The position numbers were made by a program, and so were the translations under genes. Positions 6,699 through 14,086 of a stretch of 36,306 bases of DNA are shown piece by piece. Under the pieces are notes generated by a model. The model was given only the letters and a program-made list of their open reading frames with translations. It was not told where the DNA came from and ran no database searches. The first letter of the stretch is position 1. Each line of letters begins with the position of its first letter. The stretch is taken from assembly GCA_934630705.1 (NCBI GenBank), contig CAKTWP010000020.1, positions 1-36,306 on the forward strand, read 5' to 3'. Source of the DNA: an uncultured Clostridia bacterium (GTDB lineage: Bacteria; Bacillota; Clostridia; Christensenellales; Aristaeellaceae).

Positions 6699-7508
6699 AT
6701 GAAAAATCCATCCATGCCGCTGATCAGCGTCATTATGCCGGTTTACAACGCGGAGAAAAAGGTTCGCGCCGCAGTGGAAAGCGTCCTTTCCCAATCCTAT
6801 CCGAATCTGGAATTGATCATCATCAACGACGGCAGCAAGGACGGCAGCCTGGCCGTCTGCCAGGCACTGGCCCGGCAGGATTCGCGGATCCGCCTGATCG
6901 ACCAGCCCAACGGCGGATGCGCCGCCGCCCGCAACCGGGGCCTGGATGAAATGCAGGGGGAATACCTGATGTTTGTGGACAGCGACGACCGCCTGGCCCC
7001 CAACGCCTGCCGCCAGCTGGTGGACGCGCTGGGCGAAAGCGATCTGGTGATCGCCCATTACTATTTTGAGCTGGGCGAGGCCCGGGCGGAAAAGGGGCTG
7101 CTGAACGGCAACCGGGTGCTGAATGAAAGCGAATTCTTTGACGAACTGATCAAGCGTCCCGGCGCATTCTATTTCAGCGCTCTTTGGAACAAGATTTACC
7201 GGGTGGCGCTGGTGCGGCAGCTGGGGCTGCGGTTTGATCCCTTCCTGCGCTGGGGCGAGGATTTCGCGTTCAACATGCAGTATAACCGCGCCGTGCATCA
7301 GGCGGCGCTGCTGGATGTGCCGGTATACCATTATGTGAAGGATGTGACGGGAGCCAGCATGAGCTGGGCGCTGAACATTCCCCAAAGCATCCGGATCAAG
7401 GCCCGGCTGTACCGCCTGTTTAAGGCCCTGTATGCGGAAAAGGGGCTATATCGCCAGCACCGGCTGATGATTCGGCGCTATATTTTCAATGTCACCCTCA
7501 CAGATTGA
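6699..7508 (+). CDS. Family 2 glycosyltransferase
   Basis: A 269-residue cytoplasmic enzyme that transfers a sugar from a nucleotide donor, probably to a cell-surface glycan. The GT-A fold is visible: PLISVIMPVYNAEKKVRAAV at residues 6-25, IIINDGSKDGS (donor binding), GGCAAARNRGLDEMQGEYLM, and the metal-binding VDSDDR (DxD-like). The later WGEDFAFNMQY is the ED motif of EpsE/WaaE-type enzymes. The ATG at 6699 is preferred because AAGGGG ends 9 bases before it; the ATG at 6690 is directly adjacent to that site. There is no membrane helix. It stands alone between the rnf operon and spo0A. The acceptor cannot be predicted. Confidence 0.88.
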   Translation: MKNPSMPLISVIMPVYNAEKKVRAAVESVLSQSYPNLELIIINDGSKDGSLAVCQALARQDSRIRLIDQPNGGCAAARNRGLDEMQGEYLMFVDSDDRLAPNACRQLVDALGESDLVIAHYYFELGEARAEKGLLNGNRVLNESEFFDELIKRPGAFYFSALWNKIYRVALVRQLGLRFDPFLRWGEDFAFNMQYNRAVHQAALLDVPVYHYVKDVTGASMSWALNIPQSIRIKARLYRLFKALYAEKGLYRQHRLMIRRYIFNVTLTD

Positions 7509-7527
7509 TTCTTTTGCGCACATTTTT

Positions 7528-7549
7528 CCCGCTTCAAGCGGGATTTTTT
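7528..7549 (+). terminator. Terminator of the glycosyltransferase gene
   Basis: CCCGCTT-C-AAGCGGG followed by A and TTTTTT, 20 bases after the stop. The tight loop could open to three or more bases by losing the inner pair. The AT-rich stretch up to the spo0A promoters (7550-7674) shows no gene. Confidence 0.8.
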
Positions 7550-7655
7550 CATATCAAATATATCATTTGCAAATGTGTGTTCCCATTTCATTTCTTTCTC
7601 ATTTAGGGAATCTGATAGAAAAAAATCGTATTTTTGTAGATGCATTGTCCCAATA

Positions 7656-7735
7656 TGTCGATTCCTGTTAGGGATTGACTGCTGTCCTGCTTATAAGCCA
7701 TAATCCATTGTCTTTCCGATGAATTCCATTATAAT
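7656..7735 (+). promoter_or_regulatory. spo0A promoter region (two candidate promoters, possible 0A box)
   Basis: Two candidates precede spo0A. Distal: TTGACT (7675-7680), 18 bases, CATAAT (7699-7704). Proximal: TTGTCT (7708-7713), 16 bases, TATAAT (7730-7735). A TGTCGAT at 7656-7662 resembles the Spo0A-binding 0A box (TGTCGAA) and lies just upstream of the distal -35. Two-promoter autoregulation is known for spo0A in Bacillus; here it is an inference from sequence only. Confidence 0.5.
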
Positions 7736-7840
7736 AGGATACAGCTCCCTACAGAAACGCAAAAAACGTAATAGTAGCCTGAAAAAGGCGGGTGTTTTCT
7801 GCAGGAGAAAAGCAAAAAACATGGAAAATGAGGGGATCGT

Positions 7841-8614
7841 ATGGCTGAAATCCGAATCGCGATTGTTGACGACAACGAAGAGTTGCGGGCCACGCTGAGC
7901 GCGTTTCTTCAGCGGGAACAGGATATGCAGGTAGTCGCCGAAGTGGGCAACGGCCTGGACGCTATCAAGCTCATCGGCTCAGCGCCGCTGGATGTGCTGC
8001 TGCTGGACATGATTATGCCTGGGATGGATGGCTTTGGCGTGTTGGCCCGGGTTCAGCAGCTGCCGCCGGAAAAGCGGCCCCAGATCATCGCGGTTACGGC
8101 ATTGGGCCGGGACGATTTCATCCGCCGGGCAGTGGAGATGGGCGTGACATATTACATGATCAAGCCCGTGGAGCTGCCGGTTTTGCTGGAACGGATTCGG
8201 GAGATTGCTCGTCCCGCCGCCATCCAGCCCGCAAACAGCCGCGCAATGGCGCTGCCGCAGCTGTCGCTGGAGGATCGGCTTTCCAATCTCTTTCTGACAA
8301 TGGGCATGCCCGCCCATATTAAGGGCTATCAATACCTGCGGGAGGCGGTGCGGCAGGTGGTGGCCAATCCATCGATGCTGGGCGGCATCACCAAGGAGCT
8401 CTATCCCGCCATCGCCCATAAATTCGGCACCACCTCCAGCAAGGTGGAGCGGGCCATCCGCCACGCCATCGAGGTTGCCTGGAGCCGTGGCCGGGTGGAC
8501 TCACTCAATCAAGCCTTCGGATGCTGCGTCGTTTATCCGGAGGAAAAGCCCACAAACGGCGAATTCATCGCCCTGCTGGCCGATAAGCTTTCCAGCGCCG
8601 AGCATAGCGCCTGA
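7841..8614 (+). CDS. spo0A: Sporulation master response regulator Spo0A
   Basis: A 257-residue transcription factor that, when phosphorylated, switches cells into sporulation. The receiver domain covers residues 1-125 with all catalytic residues: acidic pair D10-D11, phospho-acceptor D56 in LLLDMIMPGMDG, T86 and K108 in YMIKPVE. After a short linker the Spo0A C-terminal DNA-binding domain (about 145-257) shows FGTTSSKVERAIRHAIEVAW, the recognition-helix region almost as in Bacillus, and the closing KPTNGEFIALLADKL. The ATG at 7841 lies 7 bases after GAGGGG. The usual Clostridia neighbour spoIVB is not upstream. A second, degenerate homologue lies at 11278-12033. Confidence 0.96.
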   Translation: MAEIRIAIVDDNEELRATLSAFLQREQDMQVVAEVGNGLDAIKLIGSAPLDVLLLDMIMPGMDGFGVLARVQQLPPEKRPQIIAVTALGRDDFIRRAVEMGVTYYMIKPVELPVLLERIREIARPAAIQPANSRAMALPQLSLEDRLSNLFLTMGMPAHIKGYQYLREAVRQVVANPSMLGGITKELYPAIAHKFGTTSSKVERAIRHAIEVAWSRGRVDSLNQAFGCCVVYPEEKPTNGEFIALLADKLSSAEHSA

Positions 8615-8657
8615 CAGCTTTACAAATGTAAAACCTTTCCGTTTCCTCCCAATTCTG

Positions 8658-8686
8658 TTGAATTAATCGGCAGTTTCCGATATAAT
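8658..8686 (+). promoter_or_regulatory. Sigma-A promoter of the SH3-repeat protein gene
   Basis: TTGAAT (8658-8663), 17-base spacer, TATAAT (8681-8686). Transcription would start near 8693, leaving a short leader to the ATG at 8739. Confidence 0.8.
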
Positions 8687-8738
8687 AGAATCGTCGGATA
8701 TCTTTTCCAGGCGAAGATGGAAGATGGAGGAAATGACA

Positions 8739-9917
8739 ATGAAGCAAAAAGCAAAAAAGATATTAACGTATGGTTTGGCGTTTTCCCTGATGACGGCTTC
8801 TCTCCCGGCGTATGCCGCCGAGATCGGCACAGGTGCGGGGATCGGTTCCGGAGCGGGCATTGGATCTGGGGCGGGCATCGGTTCCGGGGCGACCGTCCTG
8901 TATCCCACCACGCCGCCGATCGGTTCCGGGGCGACCGTCCTGTATCCCACCACGCCGCCGATCGGTTCCGGGGCGACGTATAATCCCTATGGCGACACCT
9001 ATCTGAACCAGATCATGTATGTGAACACCGCCAATCACGGCAAGCTGAACCTGCGGGCGCTGCCCTATCAGGGCTCCGCCTGCATCGGGCAATATGCTTA
9101 TGGCACGTCAGTGCTGGTGCTGTCGATGAATAACGGCTGGGCGTATGTGCTGGTAGACGGCCAATACGGCTATATGATGAGCCAGTATCTGAGCTATTAC
9201 CAGCCCACCCCCTCTTATAATCCCACGCCTTCCGAATCCACGGTGATGTATGTCAAAACCGGGAACAGCGGCCGGCTGCATCTGCGGATGAGCCCCTATC
9301 AGAGTGCGCCGTCCCTGGGGCTGTATGCCAACGGCACCCAGGTGACCGTGATCAGCCGCAGCGGCGCGTGGGTCTATGTGAATGTAGGCGGCCAGTACGG
9401 CTACATGATGCGCAAGTTCCTGACCGCATCCTACGCCCCCGATCCCACCCCTGCGCCGGCTACTCCCACCGAAACCACGGTCATGTTCGTGAAAACCGGC
9501 AATTCCGGGCGGCTGCATCTGCGACTCAGCCCCTCTCAGAGCGCCGCGTCGATGGGCCTGTATGCCAATGGAACTCAGGTCAGCATGATTTCTCACAGCG
9601 GCGGCTGGGCATACGTCATAACGCCCGACGGCCGCTACGGCTATATGATGCGCAAGTTCCTCAGCTATACCGCGTCGGCTTCCACGCCTACCACGCCCCC
9701 GTCCAGCTCGACCGTTCGCACCGGCGAATACGCCACGGTGGCGCAGGCCAAAAACTCGTATGTGAACCTTCGCTCCTATGAGAGCATCACCAGCTACAAC
9801 GTGATTGCCCAGGTGCCCAGCGGAACGGTGGTGCTGGTGCTGGCGGCGGGCGACGTATGGTGCCAGATTCAATACGGCACCATGACGGGCTATATGCTCA
9901 CCGCGTTCCTGCGCTGA
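8739..9917 (+). CDS. Secreted protein with four bacterial SH3 repeats
   Basis: A 392-residue exported protein, probably cell-wall associated. The start at 8739 is chosen because GGAGG lies 8 bases upstream and it gives a compact signal peptide (KQKAKKILTYGLAFSLMTAS, cleaved after AYA). A Gly-rich low-complexity region (about residues 31-85) contains GAGIGS units and two copies of a 14-residue unit with GATVLYPTTPP. Four SH3b domains follow, each with an NLR/HLR core (LNLRALPYQG, LHLRMSPYQS, LHLRLSPSQS, VNLRSYESI) and each ending in YGYMM-x-x-YL/FL or similar. Pro/Thr-rich linkers separate them. SH3b domains bind peptidoglycan or guide enzymes to it, but no catalytic domain is present. It is monocistronic, with its own promoter and terminator. 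Confidence 0.88.
   Translation: MKQKAKKILTYGLAFSLMTASLPAYAAEIGTGAGIGSGAGIGSGAGIGSGATVLYPTTPPIGSGATVLYPTTPPIGSGATYNPYGDTYLNQIMYVNTANHGKLNLRALPYQGSACIGQYAYGTSVLVLSMNNGWAYVLVDGQYGYMMSQYLSYYQPTPSYNPTPSESTVMYVKTGNSGRLHLRMSPYQSAPSLGLYANGTQVTVISRSGAWVYVNVGGQYGYMMRKFLTASYAPDPTPAPATPTETTVMFVKTGNSGRLHLRLSPSQSAASMGLYANGTQVSMISHSGGWAYVITPDGRYGYMMRKFLSYTASASTPTTPPSSSTVRTGEYATVAQAKNSYVNLRSYESITSYNVIAQVPSGTVVLVLAAGDVWCQIQYGTMTGYMLTAFLR
8832..8977 (+). repeat. In-frame tandem repeats inside the SH3-protein gene
   Basis: Three 18-base units (8832-8885, encoding GAGIGS) run into two identical 42-base units (8877-8918 and 8919-8960) and a partial third copy (8961-8977). Both unit lengths are multiples of three, so copy-number change would lengthen or shorten the linker without breaking the frame. 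Confidence 0.9.
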
Positions 9918-9987
9918 GCGCTGTTGGCAGGCGCACGTTTGTCCGCGAGATACAAACATTTTCCAGCCGCCGGGGCGGCGGTTCATC

Positions 9988-10021
9988 CGGGCTGACGATT
10001 TTTCCGTCGGCCCGTTTTTTT
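9988..10021 (+). terminator. Terminator of the SH3-protein gene
   Basis: CGGGCTGACG pairs with CGTCGGCCCG (one G-T pair) around a short T-rich loop and is followed by seven Ts. Confidence 0.88.
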
Positions 10022-10025
10022 CATC

Positions 10026-10054
10026 TTTACATCTTTCCCCCGCTGTGCTATCAT
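10026..10054 (+). promoter_or_regulatory. Promoter of the exporter / Spo0A-like operon
   Basis: TTTACA (10026-10031), 17-base spacer ending in TGC, then TATCAT (10049-10054): a good -35 with an extended -10. It directly follows the preceding terminator. Confidence 0.7.
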
Positions 10055-10091
10055 GCATTCGGAAAGAATCGACAGATACGGAGGCGCGGGC

Positions 10092-10850
10092 ATGGACGCG
10101 ATTTCCACCACGCTGGATGCAGTTTGTCTGGCGGCGCGGATCATTCTGGAAAGCGGCGGAGAAACCTATCGGGCGGAAGAAACGGTGGAGCGAATGTGCG
10201 CGGGGTTGGGCATTGAACATGTAGATGCGTTGGCCCTTCCCACCGGCATTATGCTCACCCTGTCCGCCGACGGCGGAACCTCGCTGACCCGCATCGTCCG
10301 GGTGCGCAGCAGAAACATCAATCTTAAACGGCTGGATGACTGCAATCAGGTGTCCCGTCAGGTGGCCCACGGAGAGATGTCGGCGGCTGAAGCGCTGAAC
10401 CGGCTGCGGGCAATCCATGCGTCCTCGCTGACCCGGCTGCCTCTGATTACGCTGGCAGGCGCGCTGTCCTCGGCCAGCTTTGCAATGATGCTGGGGGGCG
10501 GATGGATTGATTTTGGCATCGCGTTTATCTGCGGAGCGCTGGTACAGCTGGTGCTGCCGCCGCTAAGCCGCCATCGGGTGCCGCCGCTGGTTTCGGGATT
10601 GGTGCTGGGCTTTTTGACCACGCTGATCACCCTGCTGGGCACCCTGTGCTTTCCCAGTGTGACCATCGACCCCATCATCGGCGGCGCGATCATGCCCATG
10701 CTCCCCGGCCTGGCCACCACCAATGCTATCCGGGATACCATCCGAGGCGATCTGGTGTCCGGCGGGGCGCGATTCACAGAAGCCATTCTCACGGCGGTGA
10801 TGATTGCCGCCGGCATCTGCATTATGCTGAGCATGTGGAGGGGATTTTGA
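10092..10850 (+). CDS. Threonine/serine exporter, ThrE N-terminal (DUF1212) subunit
   Basis: A 252-residue membrane protein matching the larger half of the ThrE exporter family, which in many Firmicutes is split over two genes. The soluble N-terminal part carries the family motif LESGGETYRAEETVERMCAG and LPTGIMLTL; membrane helices follow from about residue 120 (LPLITLAGALSSASFAMMLG, and others), with the conserved GGAIMPMLPGLATTNAIRDT and GDLVSGGARF-TEA segments. The ATG at 10092 has GGAGG 7 bases upstream; a longer in-frame ATG at 10053 overlaps the promoter -10. Its stop overlaps the next start by one base (TGATG), which implies coupled synthesis of the two halves. The substrate, threonine/serine by family, is not proven. 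Confidence 0.88.
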   Translation: MDAISTTLDAVCLAARIILESGGETYRAEETVERMCAGLGIEHVDALALPTGIMLTLSADGGTSLTRIVRVRSRNINLKRLDDCNQVSRQVAHGEMSAAEALNRLRAIHASSLTRLPLITLAGALSSASFAMMLGGGWIDFGIAFICGALVQLVLPPLSRHRVPPLVSGLVLGFLTTLITLLGTLCFPSVTIDPIIGGAIMPMLPGLATTNAIRDTIRGDLVSGGARFTEAILTAVMIAAGICIMLSMWRGF

Positions 10851-11284
10851 TGCACTGGGCGCTGCAAGTGCTTTCCAGCTTCGTGGCCGCGGCCTGTTTC
10901 TCGGTGCTGCTGTATCAGCCGCGGGGCACGATCATCGTCAGCTCGCTGATTGCCGCAGCGGGCTACGGGCTGTTTCTGCTGCTGGGGCAAACCACCGCAG
11001 GCTATTTCTTTGCAACGCTGCTGATCGCCGTGTGCTGCGAGGTCTGCGCCCGAATCATGAAGCGGGTGGCCACGCTGTTTATCACCAGTGCGCTGATTCC
11101 GCTGGTGCCCGGCGTGGGATTGTATCGCACCATCCGCTATATCGTGGAAACCAACTATGATCAGGCCCTGTCGGTGGGCACCAGCACGCTGATGGGCATC
11201 TGCGCCATCGCGCTGGGGATCACCTTCTCTTCTCTGTTCTTTGCCAATCTGCGCAAAAAACAGCAGAAAAAAATCCCATGCTGA
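10850..11284 (+). CDS. Threonine/serine exporter, ThrE small (DUF3815) subunit
   Basis: A 144-residue membrane protein with about four helices, the second half of the split ThrE-type exporter. Visible motifs: PRGTIIVSSLIAAAGYGLFL near the N-terminus, CCEVCARIMKRVATLFITSA, and the family signature LIPLVPGVGLYRTIRYIVE. It starts by a one-base overlap with the DUF1212 gene and ends seven bases inside the Spo0A-like gene (11278), so all three are translated as a unit. Confidence 0.88.
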   Translation: MHWALQVLSSFVAAACFSVLLYQPRGTIIVSSLIAAAGYGLFLLLGQTTAGYFFATLLIAVCCEVCARIMKRVATLFITSALIPLVPGVGLYRTIRYIVETNYDQALSVGTSTLMGICAIALGITFSSLFFANLRKKQQKKIPC

Positions 11285-12033
11285 CCGCGCGGACGTATCT
11301 GGCCCTGCAGGATTGGCCCGCGGCGGAGCGGACGTTTTTGCTGGATCCGCGGTTTGCAGTGATCGGCGGCAGCGGTGATGGCCAGACGGCCCTTTCGGAA
11401 ACGGCGGCGCTTTCGCCGGAGCTGCTCATTGTGGACAGTGTGCTTTCCGGCATGGATGGACAGACGCTGCTCAGGCATTTGCAGCAACGGATTCAGCCGC
11501 CCCGGACGGTCTATCTGATGCGATTTTTCCGGGAAAAAGCGCCGCTGGCTGACGAAGCCTTGCCCTGGCCGGGAACAGCAGAAGCGCTGCTGACCGTCGC
11601 CCGGCAGGCCGTCAGTCATCCCCTCCCCTGCCTGGCAGCCGCTCATGAGTCCCTGCGTCTGACCCTTGCAGAAGCACTGCTGGACGCGTTGGCTATGCCC
11701 CGCACCCTGAAGGGTTTTTCCGCCACGGCGCTTGCCGCGGCCCTGAGTGCCAGCGCTCCCTGGCTGCTGGCGGATAAGCGCGGGCTGCTGTATCCCGTGC
11801 TGGCCCAGCGGCTGCATACCACCGGCCCTGCGGCGGAGCGGGCCATCCGCACCGCCATTGAGCATACCTGGCTGCTGGGCGATCTGGCCGCCATTCAGCG
11901 CCTGTTTGGCCTGGCTGTGGATGCGGAACGAGGAAAGCCCACCAACGCCGAGCTGCTGGCCCAGCTGGCGGAGCATGTGCGTCGGGAGGGCCAGAAGCGG
12001 CTGCTGGCTCAAACGGATGGCGCCGCACAATGA
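11278..12033 (+). CDS. Degenerate Spo0A paralog (Spo0A-like regulator)
   Basis: A 251-residue protein. The C-terminal part (about 135-240) aligns along its length with the Spo0A DNA-binding domain of the gene at 7841: ALAMPRTLKGF for MGMPAHIKGY, LLYPVLAQRLHTTGPAAERA for ELYPAIAHKFGTTSSKVERA, IRTAIEHTW for IRHAIEVAW, and KPTNAELLAQLAEHV near the end. The N-terminal receiver is eroded. The acceptor-equivalent Asp (D53 in LLIVDSVLSGMDG) remains, but the acidic pair of strand 1 is gone (TARTYLALQDW) and the YMIKP lysine loop is replaced by LPWPGTAEA. It is therefore unlikely to be controlled by ordinary Mg-dependent phosphorylation. The start ATG overlaps the exporter gene by seven bases. The role (antagonist, phosphorylation-independent regulator, or decaying duplicate) is open. 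Confidence 0.82.
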   Translation: MLTARTYLALQDWPAAERTFLLDPRFAVIGGSGDGQTALSETAALSPELLIVDSVLSGMDGQTLLRHLQQRIQPPRTVYLMRFFREKAPLADEALPWPGTAEALLTVARQAVSHPLPCLAAAHESLRLTLAEALLDALAMPRTLKGFSATALAAALSASAPWLLADKRGLLYPVLAQRLHTTGPAAERAIRTAIEHTWLLGDLAAIQRLFGLAVDAERGKPTNAELLAQLAEHVRREGQKRLLAQTDGAAQ

Positions 12034-12092
12034 CACCGTATTGCGCCATATGCCCGTTTTCAAAACATGGGCGTAACGGCAAACCGTTATAC

Positions 12093-12158
12093 GACAATGC
12101 ACCCCGGATTGGGAAGGAAACGATGATTCGTTTTTCCGCTCATCCGAGGTGCATTGTC
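12093..12158. repeat. Palindromic repeat, P-type copy B
   Basis: Two 30-base arms (12093-12122 and 12129-12158) are near-complementary around ATGATT. The outer arm is GACAATGCACC and the inner arm carries GGAAGGAAACG. It has no T-run on either side, so it is not a canonical terminator, yet it sits exactly between the convergent Spo0A-like and spoIIP genes. A small separate hairpin (TAACGG-CAAA-CCGTTA, 12074-12089) precedes it. Confidence 0.75.
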
Positions 12159-12197
12159 ATTCAGACCGATTCCGGGACAGTTTTTAGAAGAACGGGA

Positions 12198-13292
12198 TTA
12201 TTTCTCGTCTCCATCCTGCCTGCGGCCGCCAAAAAGCCCGCCGCCCATTTCCTGAAAGGAGCGCTTCCATTTATGCAGCGCATCCTTGCCCCGCCCGGAC
12301 GCGGCGAACGCGTAGATCAGTACGCCTGCCACCAGCGCGATCATCAGCCAGATCAGGCCGCTCCATCCGCCCTTGTTTTCCGCCGTCTCGTCGGCCTTGG
12401 TGCCCGCTGCCCCGGTCACGCCGCCATACAGCGTTTTGTTCATCACGTTGGCCATGTAACCGGTAGACGTGAGCACATCGTCTTTCTCACTGGTATACGT
12501 GCCGAACTCCAGCAGCACTGCCTGACTCATCAGATCCTGATTATAGGTGCCCTTGCCGATATAAATATCCTTAATCAGCCCGGGATACATCTGATCCGCC
12601 ACAGCCTTGATCTGGGCGGCGAATTCCTTATTGGCGCTGGCGTTCTGATTGGATCTTCCCACCAGCAGCCGCACCTTGGTCATGTCCGTCCCGGCCACGC
12701 TGCCTTCGTATTCCTCCGGATCGGGGATACCGTCCCGGTGAATATCCATCACCGCGTCCACGCCCTCCTCCACCAGATTGGCGGCGGTGGCGCGGCTGCG
12801 GCGATAGGCCCCCGCGTCGTGGGGAAAATGGGTTTCATCGCTGTAATACACGGTGATGCCCTGCTTCTCCAGCGCCGCCTTGAAGGATTCGGCCACGTCG
12901 TAAATCCCGCCGCGTTTTTCATCGCTGCTGGTGCCGTCGGTGGGTTTATAGCTTTCGTCGCTGTGGGTGCAGTATAGGGCCACGGCCTTGCGCTGCCCCG
13001 CCACCGGCTGGGCCTCCTGAGACAGCCAGCTCACATCTGGCAGCGCATATTCGCCCAGTGCGTCCGTCCGCGCTTCCTTGCGGGTATGATCCACCGCCGT
13101 GACCCGGAAATGCAGATTATTCCCGGCGATATATTCATCCCCCACATCCGGCACGCCCGCATAGCTGGCGATTCTTTCGCCCTGGGGCGACAGCAGCGCA
13201 TAAACCTCGTCCCCGTCCGTTTCCTGGGCCAGCGCCGTCAGGGGCGTCAGCAGGGCCAGCAGCAGCACCACAGCCAGCAGCTTTTTGCTCAT
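12198..13292 (-). CDS. spoIIP: Stage II sporulation protein P (SpoIIP-type peptidoglycan amidase)
   Basis: A 364-residue cell-wall hydrolase that helps degrade septal peptidoglycan during engulfment, working with SpoIID and SpoIIM. It begins with a signal sequence (KKLLAVVLLLALLTPLTALA). The SpoIIP amidase region shows ALYCTHSDESY (zinc-ligand His), the variant AAALEKQG-type helix, AVMDIHRDGIP (second conserved His) and AVLLEFGTYTSEKDD (catalytic Glu), then a C-terminal membrane helix (LIWLMIALVAGVLIYAFAAS) and a charged tail. The ATG at 13292 has AAGGAGG upstream, and overlaps the stop of the DUF1614 gene; longer in-frame forms lack a ribosome site. The C-terminal helix is an addition to the usual N-terminal anchor. 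Confidence 0.88.
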   Translation of the reverse strand: MSKKLLAVVLLLALLTPLTALAQETDGDEVYALLSPQGERIASYAGVPDVGDEYIAGNNLHFRVTAVDHTRKEARTDALGEYALPDVSWLSQEAQPVAGQRKAVALYCTHSDESYKPTDGTSSDEKRGGIYDVAESFKAALEKQGITVYYSDETHFPHDAGAYRRSRATAANLVEEGVDAVMDIHRDGIPDPEEYEGSVAGTDMTKVRLLVGRSNQNASANKEFAAQIKAVADQMYPGLIKDIYIGKGTYNQDLMSQAVLLEFGTYTSEKDDVLTSTGYMANVMNKTLYGGVTGAAGTKADETAENKGGWSGLIWLMIALVAGVLIYAFAASGRGKDALHKWKRSFQEMGGGLFGGRRQDGDEK

Positions 13293-13948
13293 TTTTTCGT
13301 TTCCTCCTTGCGCACGGGCGTGTCCACCGCATCCCGGTTTTCCCGGCGATGGGGACGCACGGCCCGCTCGATCAATTCCCCCACCAGCTCTGCCAGCAGC
13401 ACCGCCAGCAGCCCGGAGATCACCACTGCGTCCATCATCCCCGCGCCGCCCAGCACCAGCGTCTGGCTCAGGCCCTGGCTCCAATTCACCACGGCCACCG
13501 CCACATCCGCCAGCACCACGCCCAGCACGCCGCAGATAAACGCCGCCCGGCGGGAGCGACCCAGCAGGTAAGCCACCGCGCCGCCTGCCAGCCCATAGAC
13601 ATAATTGGGATCGAGCACGATCTGTTCGGGTTCATTGGGCATCACCCGCCCCAGGAAAAACACAATCGCTCCGGTGAGTACGCTGCCGATCACCGCGCGC
13701 CAGAATTCCTTTGCGGTATCCGTTTTAATCAGCAGATAGACGCACACCCCCAGGGGCACCACCGCGCCGCCCAGGTTCACCGCCACCCGACCGATCCGAA
13801 TATCCGGCACCAGGCCTCCAAAGAATATGGCCGCAGCAATAATCAGCGCGGCCCGATCGCTCAGCTGCATTTTATCCAGCACCCGCTGCGCCACCCCAAA
13901 CAACACCAGCACTGACACAATCGCCAGCAAAATCAGCCCGATTGACAT
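13289..13948 (-). CDS. DUF1614-family membrane protein
   Basis: A 219-residue integral membrane protein with about six helices and a charged C-terminus (RPHRRENRDAV...KKEETKK-like). The segments VNLGGAVVPLGVCVYLLIKT and LVLGGAGMMDAVVISGLLAV-LLAEL match the family known from spore-forming Clostridia as DUF1614, of unknown function. GGAGGG lies about 9 bases before the ATG. The stop overlaps the spoIIP start (ATGA), and this tight linkage suggests a role in the same envelope/engulfment process. No clear promoter was found upstream in 13949-14020; a forespore or mother-cell sigma factor may be used. Confidence 0.8.
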   Translation of the reverse strand: MSIGLILLAIVSVLVLFGVAQRVLDKMQLSDRAALIIAAAIFFGGLVPDIRIGRVAVNLGGAVVPLGVCVYLLIKTDTAKEFWRAVIGSVLTGAIVFFLGRVMPNEPEQIVLDPNYVYGLAGGAVAYLLGRSRRAAFICGVLGVVLADVAVAVVNWSQGLSQTLVLGGAGMMDAVVISGLLAVLLAELVGELIERAVRPHRRENRDAVDTPVRKEETKK

Positions 13949-14025
13949 GCGCCCTTTCCCTCCGCATCTGCTTTTTTGTTTTCCCTTTCATCATGCCCAG
14001 TTCATGGTTTGTTATGCTTTGCGGC

Positions 14026-14054
14026 TGTACAAGCGGGGCAAACGGTGGTATAAT
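14026..14054 (+). promoter_or_regulatory. Promoter of the pgmB remnant
   Basis: TGTACA (14026-14031), 17-base spacer ending TGG, TATAAT (14049-14054). Confidence 0.65.
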
Positions 14055-14086
14055 TCAGGCAGATTGGATCAGAAAGGAGGCAGCAA

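Noticed and set aside
8877..8977. Short direct repeats that could suggest a CRISPR-like array
   Set aside because: The units are contiguous without spacers and are in-frame protein repeats (GATVLYPTTPP).
12030..12977. 315-codon open frame on the + strand opposite spoIIP
   Set aside because: Antisense to SpoIIP, which has clear motifs and a signal peptide; the frame also reads through P-type repeat copy B.
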